Shown here: in pieces, positions 7,430 through 14,964 of the stretch
Position numbering within the stretch: position 1 is the first letter of the stretch
Layout of the letters: each line of letters begins with the position of its first letter
NCBI RefSeq assembly: GCF_001669775.1
Contig: NZ_LXWK01000022.1
Span: 1-64,000, forward strand
Source of the DNA: Rheinheimera sp. SA_1
GTDB lineage: Bacteria; Pseudomonadota; Gammaproteobacteria; Enterobacterales; Alteromonadaceae
DNA: 64,000 bases
Reading direction: 5' to 3'
Translations under genes and position numbers: made by a program
Notes under the pieces: model-generated
The model's input: only the letters and a program-made list of their open reading frames with translations
Databases searched by the model: none
What the model was told of the DNA's origin: nothing

Positions 7430-7509
7430 GCCCTAACGCCCGCCACAAACGCGAGCAACTTGTTGCGAGTCGAGCCACGCAGTGGCGTTTTGGTGGTGAT
7501 TGTTAGGGC
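7430..7509 (-). other. attC recombination site (best-preserved copy)
   Basis: Minus strand: R'' GCCCTAAC (7509-7502), AATCACCACCAAAACGCCAC, a central stem containing CTCG..CGAG and GCAACAAGTTGC, then TTTGTGGCGGGCGTTAGGGC with R' GTTAGGG (7437-7431). Outer arms CACCACCAAAACGCC and GCGTTTGTGGCGGGC pair imperfectly, leaving the extra bases that give attC sites their strand polarity. This is a textbook 80-bp site oriented with the minus-strand genes. Confidence 0.85.
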
Positions 7510-7515
7510 AATAAG

Positions 7516-7887
7516 CTAGAACGGAGCGCATGTTGTCCCTTGATGATAAACCATTTGCCACTGACCGCTACGATTCTGCTGCCAGATTGAACACCTATGC
7601 GAATAAATTGGTGATGGTTGTCCAGCTTTTGACATCTTAGCTTTGTATAACAACTGAGCGCAGCCCAAGCCAAACATTCGTAACTCATAATTACTTGCAG
7701 TTATTTCAGGCGCAATCTCAGTTGGTAAACGCGCCAATACATTTGCCTTCCCAAAACGCGACCCTGAAGCACCAATTTCAATAAAGTCATCAGAGATTAG
7801 CTGAGCGAGTTCACTTGAAGAACTTCGAACATCAGGCTGGAAAAGATGCTCCTCCAACTCGATTAATATTTTCATCAAATTTTTCAT
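7516..7887 (-). CDS. DUF4440/SnoaL-like (NTF2-fold) protein, cassette gene
   Basis: About 123 residues, the usual size for a single NTF2-like fold. It begins with an N-terminal helix (LIELEEHLFQPDVRSS) followed by LISDDFIEIGASGSRFGK, the pattern of DUF4440 proteins in which the FxEIGxSG stretch lines the cavity, and ends WQMVYHQGT, as in many members. These proteins bind small molecules or act as simple enzymes; the ligand cannot be told. I chose the ATG at 7887: a longer frame exists upstream, but it translates the attC at 7901-7985 and cannot be native. It ends 7 bases before the attC at 7430-7509. Confidence 0.8.
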   Translation of the reverse strand: MKNLMKILIELEEHLFQPDVRSSSSELAQLISDDFIEIGASGSRFGKANVLARLPTEIAPEITASNYELRMFGLGCAQLLYKAKMSKAGQPSPIYSHRCSIWQQNRSGQWQMVYHQGTTCAPF

Positions 7888-7900
7888 TGGTGCTCCATAT

Positions 7901-7985
7901 GCCCTAACGCCCCAAGCAGGGGATTTTGCGAGTGTTTGGCCGCTGGCCAGCGAGTAAAATTCCCGTTGACTTGGCTTGTTAGGTG
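7901..7985 (-). other. attC recombination site (well preserved)
   Basis: Minus strand: R'' CACCTAAC (7984-7977 region) followed by AAGCCAAGTCAACGGGAATT, a central CGCTGGCCAGCG stem, then CCTGCTTGGGGCGTTAGGGC with R' GTTAGGG (7908-7902). Arms CAAGCCAAGTCAACGGG and CCCCTGCTTGGGG pair imperfectly. Strand polarity agrees with the genes on either side. Confidence 0.85.
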
Positions 7986-7996
7986 CAGAACCCAAG

Positions 7997-8275
7997 TTAT
8001 CTTCCGTTCCACTGATTATATTTTTCCAATATCATTTCTAGCAGCCACGAAACTAAAACATAGAAAGGTATATACAGTAACCCGCCAAAAATTAAACCTT
8101 GCATAAAATTCTGATAACTTTCATATGGCAAACAAAAGTAACCTACGAATACCAACCCACAAAGCAAGTTTAATGCAGCCTTAGTTCTCGTCTGGATTTT
8201 AGTTAACTGCCATAGGTTGCGAAGCCAAAATATAAATGGGATTGGTATTAAAAATATAAGAACTTCAGTACCCAT
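7997..8275 (-). CDS. Cassette-borne small membrane protein, 92 aa
   Basis: Three hydrophobic segments (about residues 4-20, 34-50 and 60-82) and a short polar C-terminus (EKYNQWNGR). No family recognised. The ATG at 8275 was preferred over an in-frame GTG at 8281, since the latter lies inside the recombination end GTTAGGTG. It is the outermost recognisable cassette at this end of the array; the stop lies just before the attC at 7901-7985. Confidence 0.65.
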   Translation of the reverse strand: MGTEVLIFLIPIPFIFWLRNLWQLTKIQTRTKAALNLLCGLVFVGYFCLPYESYQNFMQGLIFGGLLYIPFYVLVSWLLEMILEKYNQWNGR

Positions 8276-8280
8276 AAACA

Positions 8281-8345
8281 CCTAACAGTATTTTTTCAAA
8301 GGCAAGGAATCCGCAAGACAAAAATTCTATTGCCTTATTTCATGA
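8281..8345 (-). other. Eroded attC end at the border of the cassette array
   Basis: The minus-strand end GTTAGGT (8287-8281) is a perfect R', and just outside it AAGGCAAGGAAT (8300-8311) and ATTCTATTGCCTT (8324-8336) form a hairpin as in attC, but no matching R'' is found. It is therefore the remains of an upstream attC or of attI. No integrase frame follows within the next 600 bases. Confidence 0.45.
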
Positions 8346-8894
8346 TTTTTACTCAAAAGAACTTAACCTTTAACCCATATTAAATCAACCAAGTGTCAAC
8401 ATATTAACCAGAATAGGTAAGTGCTGGAACGGTTTTGTGCCCGCAAGACGCGGGTTAAAAACTCAGAAGGAATACTGTAGTTAAAATCAGTTTTACTGTG
8501 GTTGGATAGCGTCGTCATTTTGGAATTATTTATTCACGAGCTAAGTTGAAAACGGTCATTCAAGAGCCGCCAGTGGCCGTTTTTTGCAATGATTTTGGCT
8601 GATCAATCGGAGGTCTACGGCCAGCCGTTACCGAGAAAAATGAAAATACTGCAATCGCTTTACCAGAAGGTAAAACCTGGGCAAACCGTGCAGTTAACCG
8701 TCAAGCCGGGTTTCCTTGGTTTGCCTTGGTATAACGCGAAATTGTGCTAGCCGTTGGCATAAGAGTTAGGTAAAGAATCAGCTTTTTGTTTTGCCAGTTT
8801 TTCTACCCGTATTTAAAGCACAACACGCGGCTATTAATGATAGTTGTGATGGTTTCAGCTATTGGCGTAGCTTTCTCAAAACCCTAAGCAGGGT
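8346..8894. other. Non-coding stretch beyond the cassette array
   Basis: No convincing gene. It contains the repeated hairpin at 8433-8452 and an inverted repeat AACGG(8551-)/CCGTT followed by TTTTT at 8577-8586 that could act as a terminator on the plus strand. A 36-codon frame starting at 8640 (MKILQSLYQK...) ends at 8750 and may be a fragment. If an integron integrase was once here, no trace of it is recognisable. Confidence 0.4.
8433..8452 (+). repeat. Hairpin repeat TTTTGTGCCCGCAAGACGCG, copy 1
   Basis: CCCGC-AAGAC-GCGGG (8440-8454) forms a perfect 5-bp stem with a 5-nt loop. The 20-mer recurs inverted at 24410-24429 with one difference, and weaker similarity extends beyond on both sides. 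Both copies border integron-cassette regions, so it may be a remnant of a cassette recombination site or a small mobile repeat. Confidence 0.45.
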
Positions 8895-9263
8895 TTAAAA
8901 CAACAAATTCAGTTCAAACAGCAATTTGCACAGACTTTGCCGACTATCCATCACCAGTAATAATTCGATGCGCTGCTCTGCAGCATTTACCCTATAAAAC
9001 AACAAATTATGATTATCGAGCTGCCATTGGCGGTAGTCGGGGATGCCAAGCTTTAGTAAACGTTCACAGATTGGAGCCAACTCTTCATGGGTTGGGGGTT
9101 GTGTGGGCAGTTGTTGGCCGATTTGTTGTTGGATGTCGGCCAGCTTTGTTGTTGCCAGCTGTTCACTGGCAGCGGCAGTTAAAAACGCTTTTAGCCGCTG
9201 TAGTGAAAGTTTAAACAGCGGCGACGCAACGATGATGTAGTGGTTATTCAAAGGCTTGTTCAA
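8895..9263 (-). CDS. ParE/RelE-superfamily toxin of a type II toxin-antitoxin pair
   Basis: 122 residues. The C-terminal half has the ParE-like beta-sheet pattern (YRQWQLDNHNLLFYRVN, then IELLLVMDSRQSL), matching plasmid-stabilisation/ParE-type toxins; the N-terminal half is helical. Toxins of this fold either cleave mRNA at the ribosome (RelE) or block DNA gyrase (ParE); sequence does not decide which. The start overlaps the end of the upstream antitoxin gene by about 20 bases, the normal antitoxin-first order. The pair lies just outside the cassette array. Confidence 0.75.
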   Translation of the reverse strand: MNKPLNNHYIIVASPLFKLSLQRLKAFLTAAASEQLATTKLADIQQQIGQQLPTQPPTHEELAPICERLLKLGIPDYRQWQLDNHNLLFYRVNAAEQRIELLLVMDSRQSLCKLLFELNLLF

Positions 9264-9462
9264 GAGTTAACGCCGCCGTTTGCAGGGATTTTTCCGACAG
9301 TTTCAGAATTTTCAGTAAGGCTAAAGTTTCCTGAGTGAAGGTGTAATCGTCGTACGATTGCACCACAAACGCCGGTTTGCCATTTTTGGTGATCAGCAAC
9401 TCTTCATGGAGTTCGAGTGTATTGGCATGCTCTTTCAGGTAGGTAATAGTTTCGGTTTGCAT
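9244..9462 (-). CDS. Phd/YefM-type antitoxin
   Basis: 72 residues with the Phd/YefM N-terminal fold: TETITYLKEHANTLE, then ELLITKNGKPAFVVQSYDDY, the conserved loop that precedes the dimer strand. The C-terminal helical tail would wrap the toxin. I chose the ATG at 9462, which has GAGGTGG just upstream; an in-frame GTG lies two codons earlier. The antitoxin normally represses its own operon, and the 9463-9687 upstream region should hold its operator. Confidence 0.8.
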   Translation of the reverse strand: MQTETITYLKEHANTLELHEELLITKNGKPAFVVQSYDDYTFTQETLALLKILKLSEKSLQTAALTLEQAFE

Positions 9463-9687
9463 AACCACCTCTAAAAAGTCTTTTTACAGATTGTTTTAGT
9501 CTCGCAGAACAATTTCGAGATTGCCAGCGAAGACTGCGGTTTTTTTGTTGTAGGGAGTAATACGACATTGGATTTAAGCAGAGGTTTTTGGTATCGGGTA
9601 ACGTAAGGGCGCCATACCGACTTAGCTTTGGCGCGATAATTTATGGGTCACTGGTTGAATCAAAACAGCGCCGGAACAAGGTGGAAT

Positions 9688-9924
9688 TTAGCCTTTTGTC
9701 CAGGCGATTTCGACACCTTCGCTTTCACCTACGGCTTGTTGTAACAAGCTGATCAGATGCTTGGAGCCACCGTTTTCAGCCAATAGATCAATCGTATCCA
9801 GGCAAATAAAATAATCAGTGTCGGCTTTGTGTTCTTCTTCCAGTTGATTAATCAGTACCTGTAAATCACGCTCTTCAACAGTGCCCAGATATGTACCGGT
9901 ATCCTTGAGTTTCAGTGAAATCAT
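9688..9924 (-). CDS. Small conserved protein, 78 aa (family of unknown function)
   Basis: Begins MISLKLKDTGTYLGTVEERD and continues with acidic helices (LINQLEEEHKADTDYFI, LLAENGGSKHLISLLQQAVG). Similar proteins are widespread in gammaproteobacteria, where automated annotation often labels them galactosyldiacylglycerol synthase; nothing in the sequence supports a glycosyltransferase, and I regard that label as an artefact. The ATG at 9924 follows AACAGGACACTCT and matches family starts; the longer frame to 9957 adds an unlikely extension. Stand-alone gene. Confidence 0.7.
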   Translation of the reverse strand: MISLKLKDTGTYLGTVEERDLQVLINQLEEEHKADTDYFICLDTIDLLAENGGSKHLISLLQQAVGESEGVEIAWTKG

Positions 9925-10081
9925 AGAGTGTCCTGTTATTGTTGAATCACCTGCCAACTTGTAGACAGGATGTTGTTATTAAAACGTTCTGGATTCTCAG
10001 GAGGGACGCGTTCAGCCAGCTTCCCTAAGACCCGAGAGGAATTGCACGCGGCAAATAATAGTGTGGATATGTCATACCCAT

Positions 10082-10558
10082 TTAAACGCCGGATCCAACA
10101 GCACTCGTGTTTGTTTTAGTACATATAGCCGTAGCTTCGGCTGAGTTTTTAACATCACTGACCATAAAATCGAGCTGTAAAGTTGTTAAAACCGGCTGTA
10201 AATTCTGGTTTGTTGCCGTGGGTGTGTAGCGCCAAGCTAAAATAGCTTCGATGGCATTTTGGTCAAAAACACCAGCCGGATAGGATTTAATCACTTTGTA
10301 ATGGCTGACTTTGCCTTCGGTGTTAATGCCGACAGCCAGTTCAGTACAGCCGGAAATACCGTTTAGCGCAGCAGCTCTTGGATACCTGGGCTCTTTACGG
10401 TATTTCACTTGCCAATAATTTTCGAACAAGCTTTTTTTGGCAGGCTCTGAGAGATCAAGGTATTGAATATTGCTGTTGGCAGCGGATTGTGTCGCATCAA
10501 TTGAGTGGCAGGCACTTACCGTGAAAATGCTTACCGTCAATATGAGGAGTTTTTTCAA
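10082..10558 (-). CDS. TonB C-terminal-like lipoprotein
   Basis: Starts with a lipoprotein signal (KKLLILTVSIFTVSAC, lipobox VSAC). Residues about 60-135 form a TonB C-terminal domain: EPRYPRAAALNGISGCTELA, then VSHYKVIKSYPAGVFDQNAI and AILAWRYTP, the signature of energy-transducer TonB family members. It lacks the proline-rich spanning region of true TonB, so it may be a periplasmic accessory protein. The TTG at 10558 is chosen since AAGGAAAAGG lies at the right distance and the signal peptide starts there. It is not in an operon with exbBD. Confidence 0.75.
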   Translation of the reverse strand: MKKLLILTVSIFTVSACHSIDATQSAANSNIQYLDLSEPAKKSLFENYWQVKYRKEPRYPRAAALNGISGCTELAVGINTEGKVSHYKVIKSYPAGVFDQNAIEAILAWRYTPTATNQNLQPVLTTLQLDFMVSDVKNSAEATAICTKTNTSAVGSGV

Positions 10559-10716
10559 AACAGCACCTTTTCCTTGGCAGTTTATGTTCCGTGACAGCAC
10601 ATATTGCTGCACATCTGCGAGTCCCAAATAAAAACAACTTTAAATTAAACTGATTTGTACCTAGATGCAACAACTGGTAGTTGTATCGGAACTATATCGA
10701 AAATCGAGCGCGCTGG

Positions 10717-11730
10717 TTAGCGCTTCGTCAGCCAATAACAAATCTTCGCACTAAAGGGTTGATCCGGTCGGGTGAACTGAAATGGGAAACATTTTTGGTT
10801 AGGGGAATCCGGGAAAAACTGCGGTTCCAGGCAAATGCCCTGGCGGGGTTGAAAGGCGCCACTTAAATGGTCGCCGGTGTACACTTGCAGGCCTGGATAG
10901 TCGGAGCTGACGCCGAGGGTGAGCAGACCGTCAGGGCTGGTGAGCTCGGCAGTTTGTTGTTGCAGGTTGCCGTGCACTACAAAATTGTGGTCCAGCTGAA
11001 CGTCGCCAATCGCCTGGCGTTGACTGAAATCATAAGGGCTGCCACTAACTTTTCGCAGTTGGCCGGTCGGAATATTCTGGGGGTCGACTTCGGCGTAATA
11101 AGCGGCATGCAGCTGTAGCAGATGATTGTTGATGGACCTGGTTGCAGGATTGCTGGCGTTATCATGCGTTGACGATGCAGGCTGCTCTGGCGCCGCCAGA
11201 TTAAAATATGGATGCAACGTCGGGCCAATGAGCGTGGGGCGGCTGCTGTTGGCTTGCAGCTCCACGGTTAAACAGCTTTGTTGTTGCACTACACCATCGG
11301 TCGATGTCACTGGACTCGGTTCCGACAACCGGTAACTCACCTGAAAATAGCTGGGGCCAGGATAACCATTGTGGCCGTCGGCCAATTCGCAGGTCAGCAC
11401 CACGGCGTTGCTTTGCAGTTGCCGCAGGTTCCATTGTTGCTGCTGCAAACCCTGCTCGCCGCCGTGCAAATGATGCGGCCCTTCATTTTGTTGTAGCTGG
11501 AACTGCTGCTGATCAATGGTGATTTTGCCTTGACCAATGCGGTTGGCGTAAGGGCCGACCAGCGCGCCAAGGTAGCTGCGGTCGTGCAGATATTGTTGCG
11601 GTTGTGGGTAACTTAAAATAAGTTCGCGCCGCTGATCGCCAACCAAGGTCGACCAGCGTTGCATGGTGGCACCGTGGGCTAAAATCACCAGCTCGTCACC
11701 GGCCTGATTATTTAACTGAAATAGCTGCAT
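10717..11730 (-). CDS. galM: Aldose 1-epimerase (mutarotase)
   Basis: 337 residues with galactose-mutarotase motifs in order: GATMQRW near 20, GPYANRIGQG near 60, the substrate-binding HHLHGG near 88, HPYFNL near 175 with the catalytic His, DHNF near 245, and LEPQFFPDSPN near 300 with the catalytic Glu. It interconverts alpha and beta anomers of aldoses in the cytoplasm. It is encoded 33 bases downstream of the sugar-porter gene on the same strand, so the two are probably one transcript serving sugar entry. A GGGAGCAC leader precedes the ATG. It has unusual Gln-rich stretches, a feature shared with several proteins here. Confidence 0.9.
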   Translation of the reverse strand: MQLFQLNNQAGDELVILAHGATMQRWSTLVGDQRRELILSYPQPQQYLHDRSYLGALVGPYANRIGQGKITIDQQQFQLQQNEGPHHLHGGEQGLQQQQWNLRQLQSNAVVLTCELADGHNGYPGPSYFQVSYRLSEPSPVTSTDGVVQQQSCLTVELQANSSRPTLIGPTLHPYFNLAAPEQPASSTHDNASNPATRSINNHLLQLHAAYYAEVDPQNIPTGQLRKVSGSPYDFSQRQAIGDVQLDHNFVVHGNLQQQTAELTSPDGLLTLGVSSDYPGLQVYTGDHLSGAFQPRQGICLEPQFFPDSPNQKCFPFQFTRPDQPFSAKICYWLTKR

Positions 11731-11763
11731 CTATGTGCTCCCGGGCTGCGTCTTGGCTGATTG

Positions 11764-13251
11764 TTAGCCCTGCATCTGTTCCAGTTCGGTACCCTTGGTT
11801 TCATGCACCATTTTCACCACAAACCAAATCGACAGCAGCGCCCCCAGCGTATACAGGCCATAAGCACCGGCCAAGCCAACGCTCGCCAACAGCAGCGGGA
11901 AGGTCATGGTGATCAGGAAGTTACACACCCATTGCGACAGGCCGCTGACCGCAAGTCCAACACCACGCAGTTGATTCGGGAACATCTCGCCCAGCATCAC
12001 CCACATCACCGGGCCCCAGGACAAGTTAAAAAAGAACACATAGGCATTGGCACTGACCAGCGCCACGATACCCCAGTCGCCCATCAGCAAATTGCCTTGG
12101 GCGTCCTGGTTTGCATTTAAAAAAGCCAGTACCATCAGCGCTAAAGTAACCGTCATCCCCACTGAGCCCCATTTCAGTAGCGGCTTGCGACCAATTTTAT
12201 CAATCACCAGTAGCGTGAAAACACAGGCTGCGATACTGATACCGCCACTGATCACGTTAATAAATAAAGCATCCGCTTCGGAAAAGCCGACGGCCTGCCA
12301 CAACACAGCGCCGTAATAAAACACCACATTAATGCCCACCAGTTGCTGAAAACTGGCAAGGCCAATCCCAACCCAGACAATTTTCCGAAGCTTTCCGGGC
12401 TTTGCAGCTGGATCTGCGCTATCTGCTGGGTTCAATAAATCGGCCAGTTTCGGTGGATGATCGGCATTTAACGATTGTTGAATTTCACTTAGTTTGCGAC
12501 TGGCAGCGCTGGCGCCGTATAAGCGGGTCAGTACTTTGCCGGCATCGGCGGCACGACCGCGCAGCACCAGATAACGTGGGCTTTCCGGAATAAATAACAG
12601 CATCACTAAAAACAAGCAGGCCGGAAATAGCTCAATCCAGAACATCCAGCGCCAGGCTTCGAAATCCAGCCACAACATAGCGGTGGAAGCGCCTGCATAA
12701 TTGGCCAACAAGTAATTGCTGACAAAAGCGATGAATAAGCCAAAGATGATGGCGATTTGCTGCAAAGTGGTGAGCATGCCACGATAGCGCGCTGGCGCAA
12801 CTTCGCAAATGTAGGCTGGGGTGATCACCGAAGCGGCACCAACCGCCAGGCCACCGAGCACCCGGTAAATCACAAACTCAAGTGAGGTGACCGCAATCCC
12901 GGAACCCCAGGCACTGATGATAAACAACACCGCAGAAACCAGCAGTATGGTGCGACGGCCGCTGATATCAGCCCAACGTCCGGCAAAAAAAGCGCCGACT
13001 GCACAGCCAAGTAGCATGCTGGCGACATTAAAACCGGTGCCAACACTTTGCGAATTAAATGCCTGCTGTAAGCCATCGACGGTGCCGTTGATCACGCCGC
13101 TGTCAAAACCAAACAAAAAACCGCCAATGGTGGCGACCAGACTGATAAATAAAATAAATACTTTGTTTTCGGCCTGATGCTCGCTGGCGGCTTCAGCGGT
13201 CGTGTTTGGCGATCCAGCTTGCGCTGGGTCTGAGATTGAGGATTGCAACAT
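11764..13251 (-). CDS. MFS sugar porter (XylE/GLUT-type)
   Basis: About 495 residues with 12 predicted spans. Sugar-porter signatures are clear: GGFLFGFDSGVINGT in span 1, RWADISGRR in loop 2-3, RVLGGLAVGAASVITPAYI with PARYRG after span 4, PESPRYLVLRGR after span 6, QQLVGINVVFYYG in span 7, and DKIGRKPLL in loop 8-9. It resembles proton-coupled xylose/arabinose/glucose symporters, and the locus suggests a pentose or glucose substrate. The ATG at 13251 has TTGGAG upstream and was preferred over 13287. It is divergent from the GPH transporter, sharing the 13252-13471 control region, and heads a transcript with the epimerase. Confidence 0.9.
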   Translation of the reverse strand: MLQSSISDPAQAGSPNTTAEAASEHQAENKVFILFISLVATIGGFLFGFDSGVINGTVDGLQQAFNSQSVGTGFNVASMLLGCAVGAFFAGRWADISGRRTILLVSAVLFIISAWGSGIAVTSLEFVIYRVLGGLAVGAASVITPAYICEVAPARYRGMLTTLQQIAIIFGLFIAFVSNYLLANYAGASTAMLWLDFEAWRWMFWIELFPACLFLVMLLFIPESPRYLVLRGRAADAGKVLTRLYGASAASRKLSEIQQSLNADHPPKLADLLNPADSADPAAKPGKLRKIVWVGIGLASFQQLVGINVVFYYGAVLWQAVGFSEADALFINVISGGISIAACVFTLLVIDKIGRKPLLKWGSVGMTVTLALMVLAFLNANQDAQGNLLMGDWGIVALVSANAYVFFFNLSWGPVMWVMLGEMFPNQLRGVGLAVSGLSQWVCNFLITMTFPLLLASVGLAGAYGLYTLGALLSIWFVVKMVHETKGTELEQMQG

Positions 13252-13325
13252 AGTGGCTCCAATGGGGGTTGCTCTGAATTGCAGCATATGTGTAATTTGG
13301 TCTCAAAACAGCTGGCTTATTAAAA

Positions 13326-13363
13326 AACGTAATTCTGGCAGTACATTACGTTAATTCGCCAGA
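13326..13363. promoter_or_regulatory. Nested inverted repeats between divergent sugar transporters (candidate operator)
   Basis: AACGTAA (13326-13332) and TTACGTT (13346-13352) form one inverted repeat; TCTGGC (13334-13339) and GCCAGA (13358-13363) form a second that interleaves with it. The placement in the divergent intergenic region suggests a regulator site for both transporter transcripts, but no regulator gene for this locus is present in the window. Confidence 0.4.
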
Positions 13364-13471
13364 GTGACGAGCGAGGTATGGTAAGGGAAGATTAAGAGCA
13401 GATTAAACAGCAATATCACAAAAACTATAACAACAGCAGACAGATAGTCAGCAAGCAACAGGCAGGATTAG

Positions 13472-14959
13472 ATGCAAACAGAAGTACATAAACTCTCGGT
13501 CACCGAAAAAATCGGCTACAGCCTGGGCGACCTTGCTGCCAACCTGATTTTTCAGACGTTGATGACCTTTCTGGCGTTTTTTTACACCGACGTCTACCAA
13601 ATTCCGCCGGCCGCTGCCGCCACTATTATTTTCACCGGCGGTTTAATCGGCGCCTGTTTTAATCCAATCATGGGCATTATTGCTGATCGCACCCAAACCC
13701 GTTGGGGCAAGTTCCGGCCCTGGATTTTATGGACTTCGGTGCCTTTTGGCGTGATTGCACTGCTGGCCTTTAGCACACCCGATTTTGGACCTGATGGCAA
13801 AATCATTTATGCCTTTATTACTTACGTCCTGCTGGTGCTGGTTTATTCAGCCAATAACCTGCCGTATTCGGCGCTAAGTGGCGTGTTAACCGGCAGTATG
13901 GCCGATCGCAACAGCTTGTCGGCGTACCGTTTTGTCGCGGTAATGGTGGCGCAATTTATTATTCAGGCGCTGTTGCTACCGCTGGTGCTGATCTTGGGTG
14001 ATGGTGATAAAGCCGTTGGTTTTGAAAACACCATGACCTTGTTTGCCTGGGTTGGCATTGTGTTTTTCCTGATCACTTTTATCACCACCAAAGAGCGGGT
14101 GAAAACCATTTCCGGCCAGACGTCCAGCATCCGGCAGGATGTTAGCGATCTGCTGAAAAACCGGCCTTGGCTCATCATGCTGATTCTGACTGTGCTGGTG
14201 TTTATCACCCTGGCGCTGAAAGGCGGCATGTATATTTTCTATTTCGAAAACTATTTAAGTGAGCAGCAGGTCGCGGTTTTTCTGGAAGATATTGGCTTTA
14301 ACAGCTTTATTCTGGCGCTGAATAGCGGTTTAACCAGCATGGGTTTAACCGAGTTTTTGTGGCCAAAAGACGCCGCGACTTCAGGTTTTAGTTTGTTTAA
14401 TGCCGGCGGCATTATCTGCATGATTATCGGTATTGGTTTTTCCAAACCACTGGCCGATCGCTTCGGCAAACGTGATGTATTTGCCGTGGCGTTGTTTATT
14501 TCCACCTTGTTTATTCTGGCGTTTTATCTGTTTCCGTCGGATGCCATCGGCCTGGTGTTTTTGTCGCAAATTCTGCATGGCTTTTTCTATGGCATCACCA
14601 TTCCGCTGCTGTGGGCAATGATTGCCGATGTCGCGGATTATTCGGAATGGAAAAATAACCGCCGCGCTACCGCCATTATTTTCTCGGCGATGATTTTTGG
14701 TCTGAAATTGGGGCTGTCGATTGGCGGTGCTTTGGTGGCCGGTATTTTGGCGCAGGTTGGTTACGACGCGCAGCTGGCCGTGCAATCCCCGGAAACCATC
14801 CATGGCATCAAACTCTCAGTTAGCCTGTATGCGTCACTACCGTTTTTATTAGGCGTTGGCTGCGTGTGTTTGTATGAGATTAATAAACATAAAGAAACCC
14901 AAATCGAGCAGGCGCTGAACGAACGTCGCGCCGCTGCCGGTTTGGCGCAAGTGGAGTAA
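13472..14959 (+). CDS. GPH-family sugar:cation symporter (MelB/XynT-like MFS)
   Basis: 495 residues, 12 spans. It begins LSVTEKIGYSLGDLAANLIF, the hallmark start of glycoside-pentoside-hexuronide symporters, followed by GIIADRTQTRWGKFRPWILW, the loop 2-3 motif, and YSALSGVLTGSMADRNSLSA after span 4; ADVADYSEWKNNRRATAI in the C-terminal half is also diagnostic. The family moves oligosaccharides such as xylobiose or melibiose with protons or sodium. It is followed by GH43 with 5 bases between stop and start, so the imported oligosaccharide is likely the GH43 substrate. First gene of a plus-strand operon to 21331. Confidence 0.9.
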   Translation: MQTEVHKLSVTEKIGYSLGDLAANLIFQTLMTFLAFFYTDVYQIPPAAAATIIFTGGLIGACFNPIMGIIADRTQTRWGKFRPWILWTSVPFGVIALLAFSTPDFGPDGKIIYAFITYVLLVLVYSANNLPYSALSGVLTGSMADRNSLSAYRFVAVMVAQFIIQALLLPLVLILGDGDKAVGFENTMTLFAWVGIVFFLITFITTKERVKTISGQTSSIRQDVSDLLKNRPWLIMLILTVLVFITLALKGGMYIFYFENYLSEQQVAVFLEDIGFNSFILALNSGLTSMGLTEFLWPKDAATSGFSLFNAGGIICMIIGIGFSKPLADRFGKRDVFAVALFISTLFILAFYLFPSDAIGLVFLSQILHGFFYGITIPLLWAMIADVADYSEWKNNRRATAIIFSAMIFGLKLGLSIGGALVAGILAQVGYDAQLAVQSPETIHGIKLSVSLYASLPFLLGVGCVCLYEINKHKETQIEQALNERRAAAGLAQVE

Positions 14960-14964
14960 AGGTG

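Noticed and set aside
7888-7995. N-terminal extension of the DUF4440-like gene
   Set aside because: The extra 36 residues are a translation of the attC at 7901-7985; the ATG at 7887 gives the normal domain length.
8640-8750. 36-codon frame MKILQSLYQK... past the cassette array
   Set aside because: Too short to judge, without a clear ribosome-binding site; another frame over the same bases is just as open. Mentioned only in the description of the non-coding stretch.
8290-8894. Search for an integron integrase (tyrosine recombinase) next to the array
   Set aside because: No frame or fragment with recombinase motifs was found on either strand in this stretch.
9688-9957. Galactosyldiacylglycerol synthase annotation for the small conserved protein
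   Set aside because: At 78 residues it lacks any glycosyltransferase motif; the label seen on homologues is likely an annotation error.
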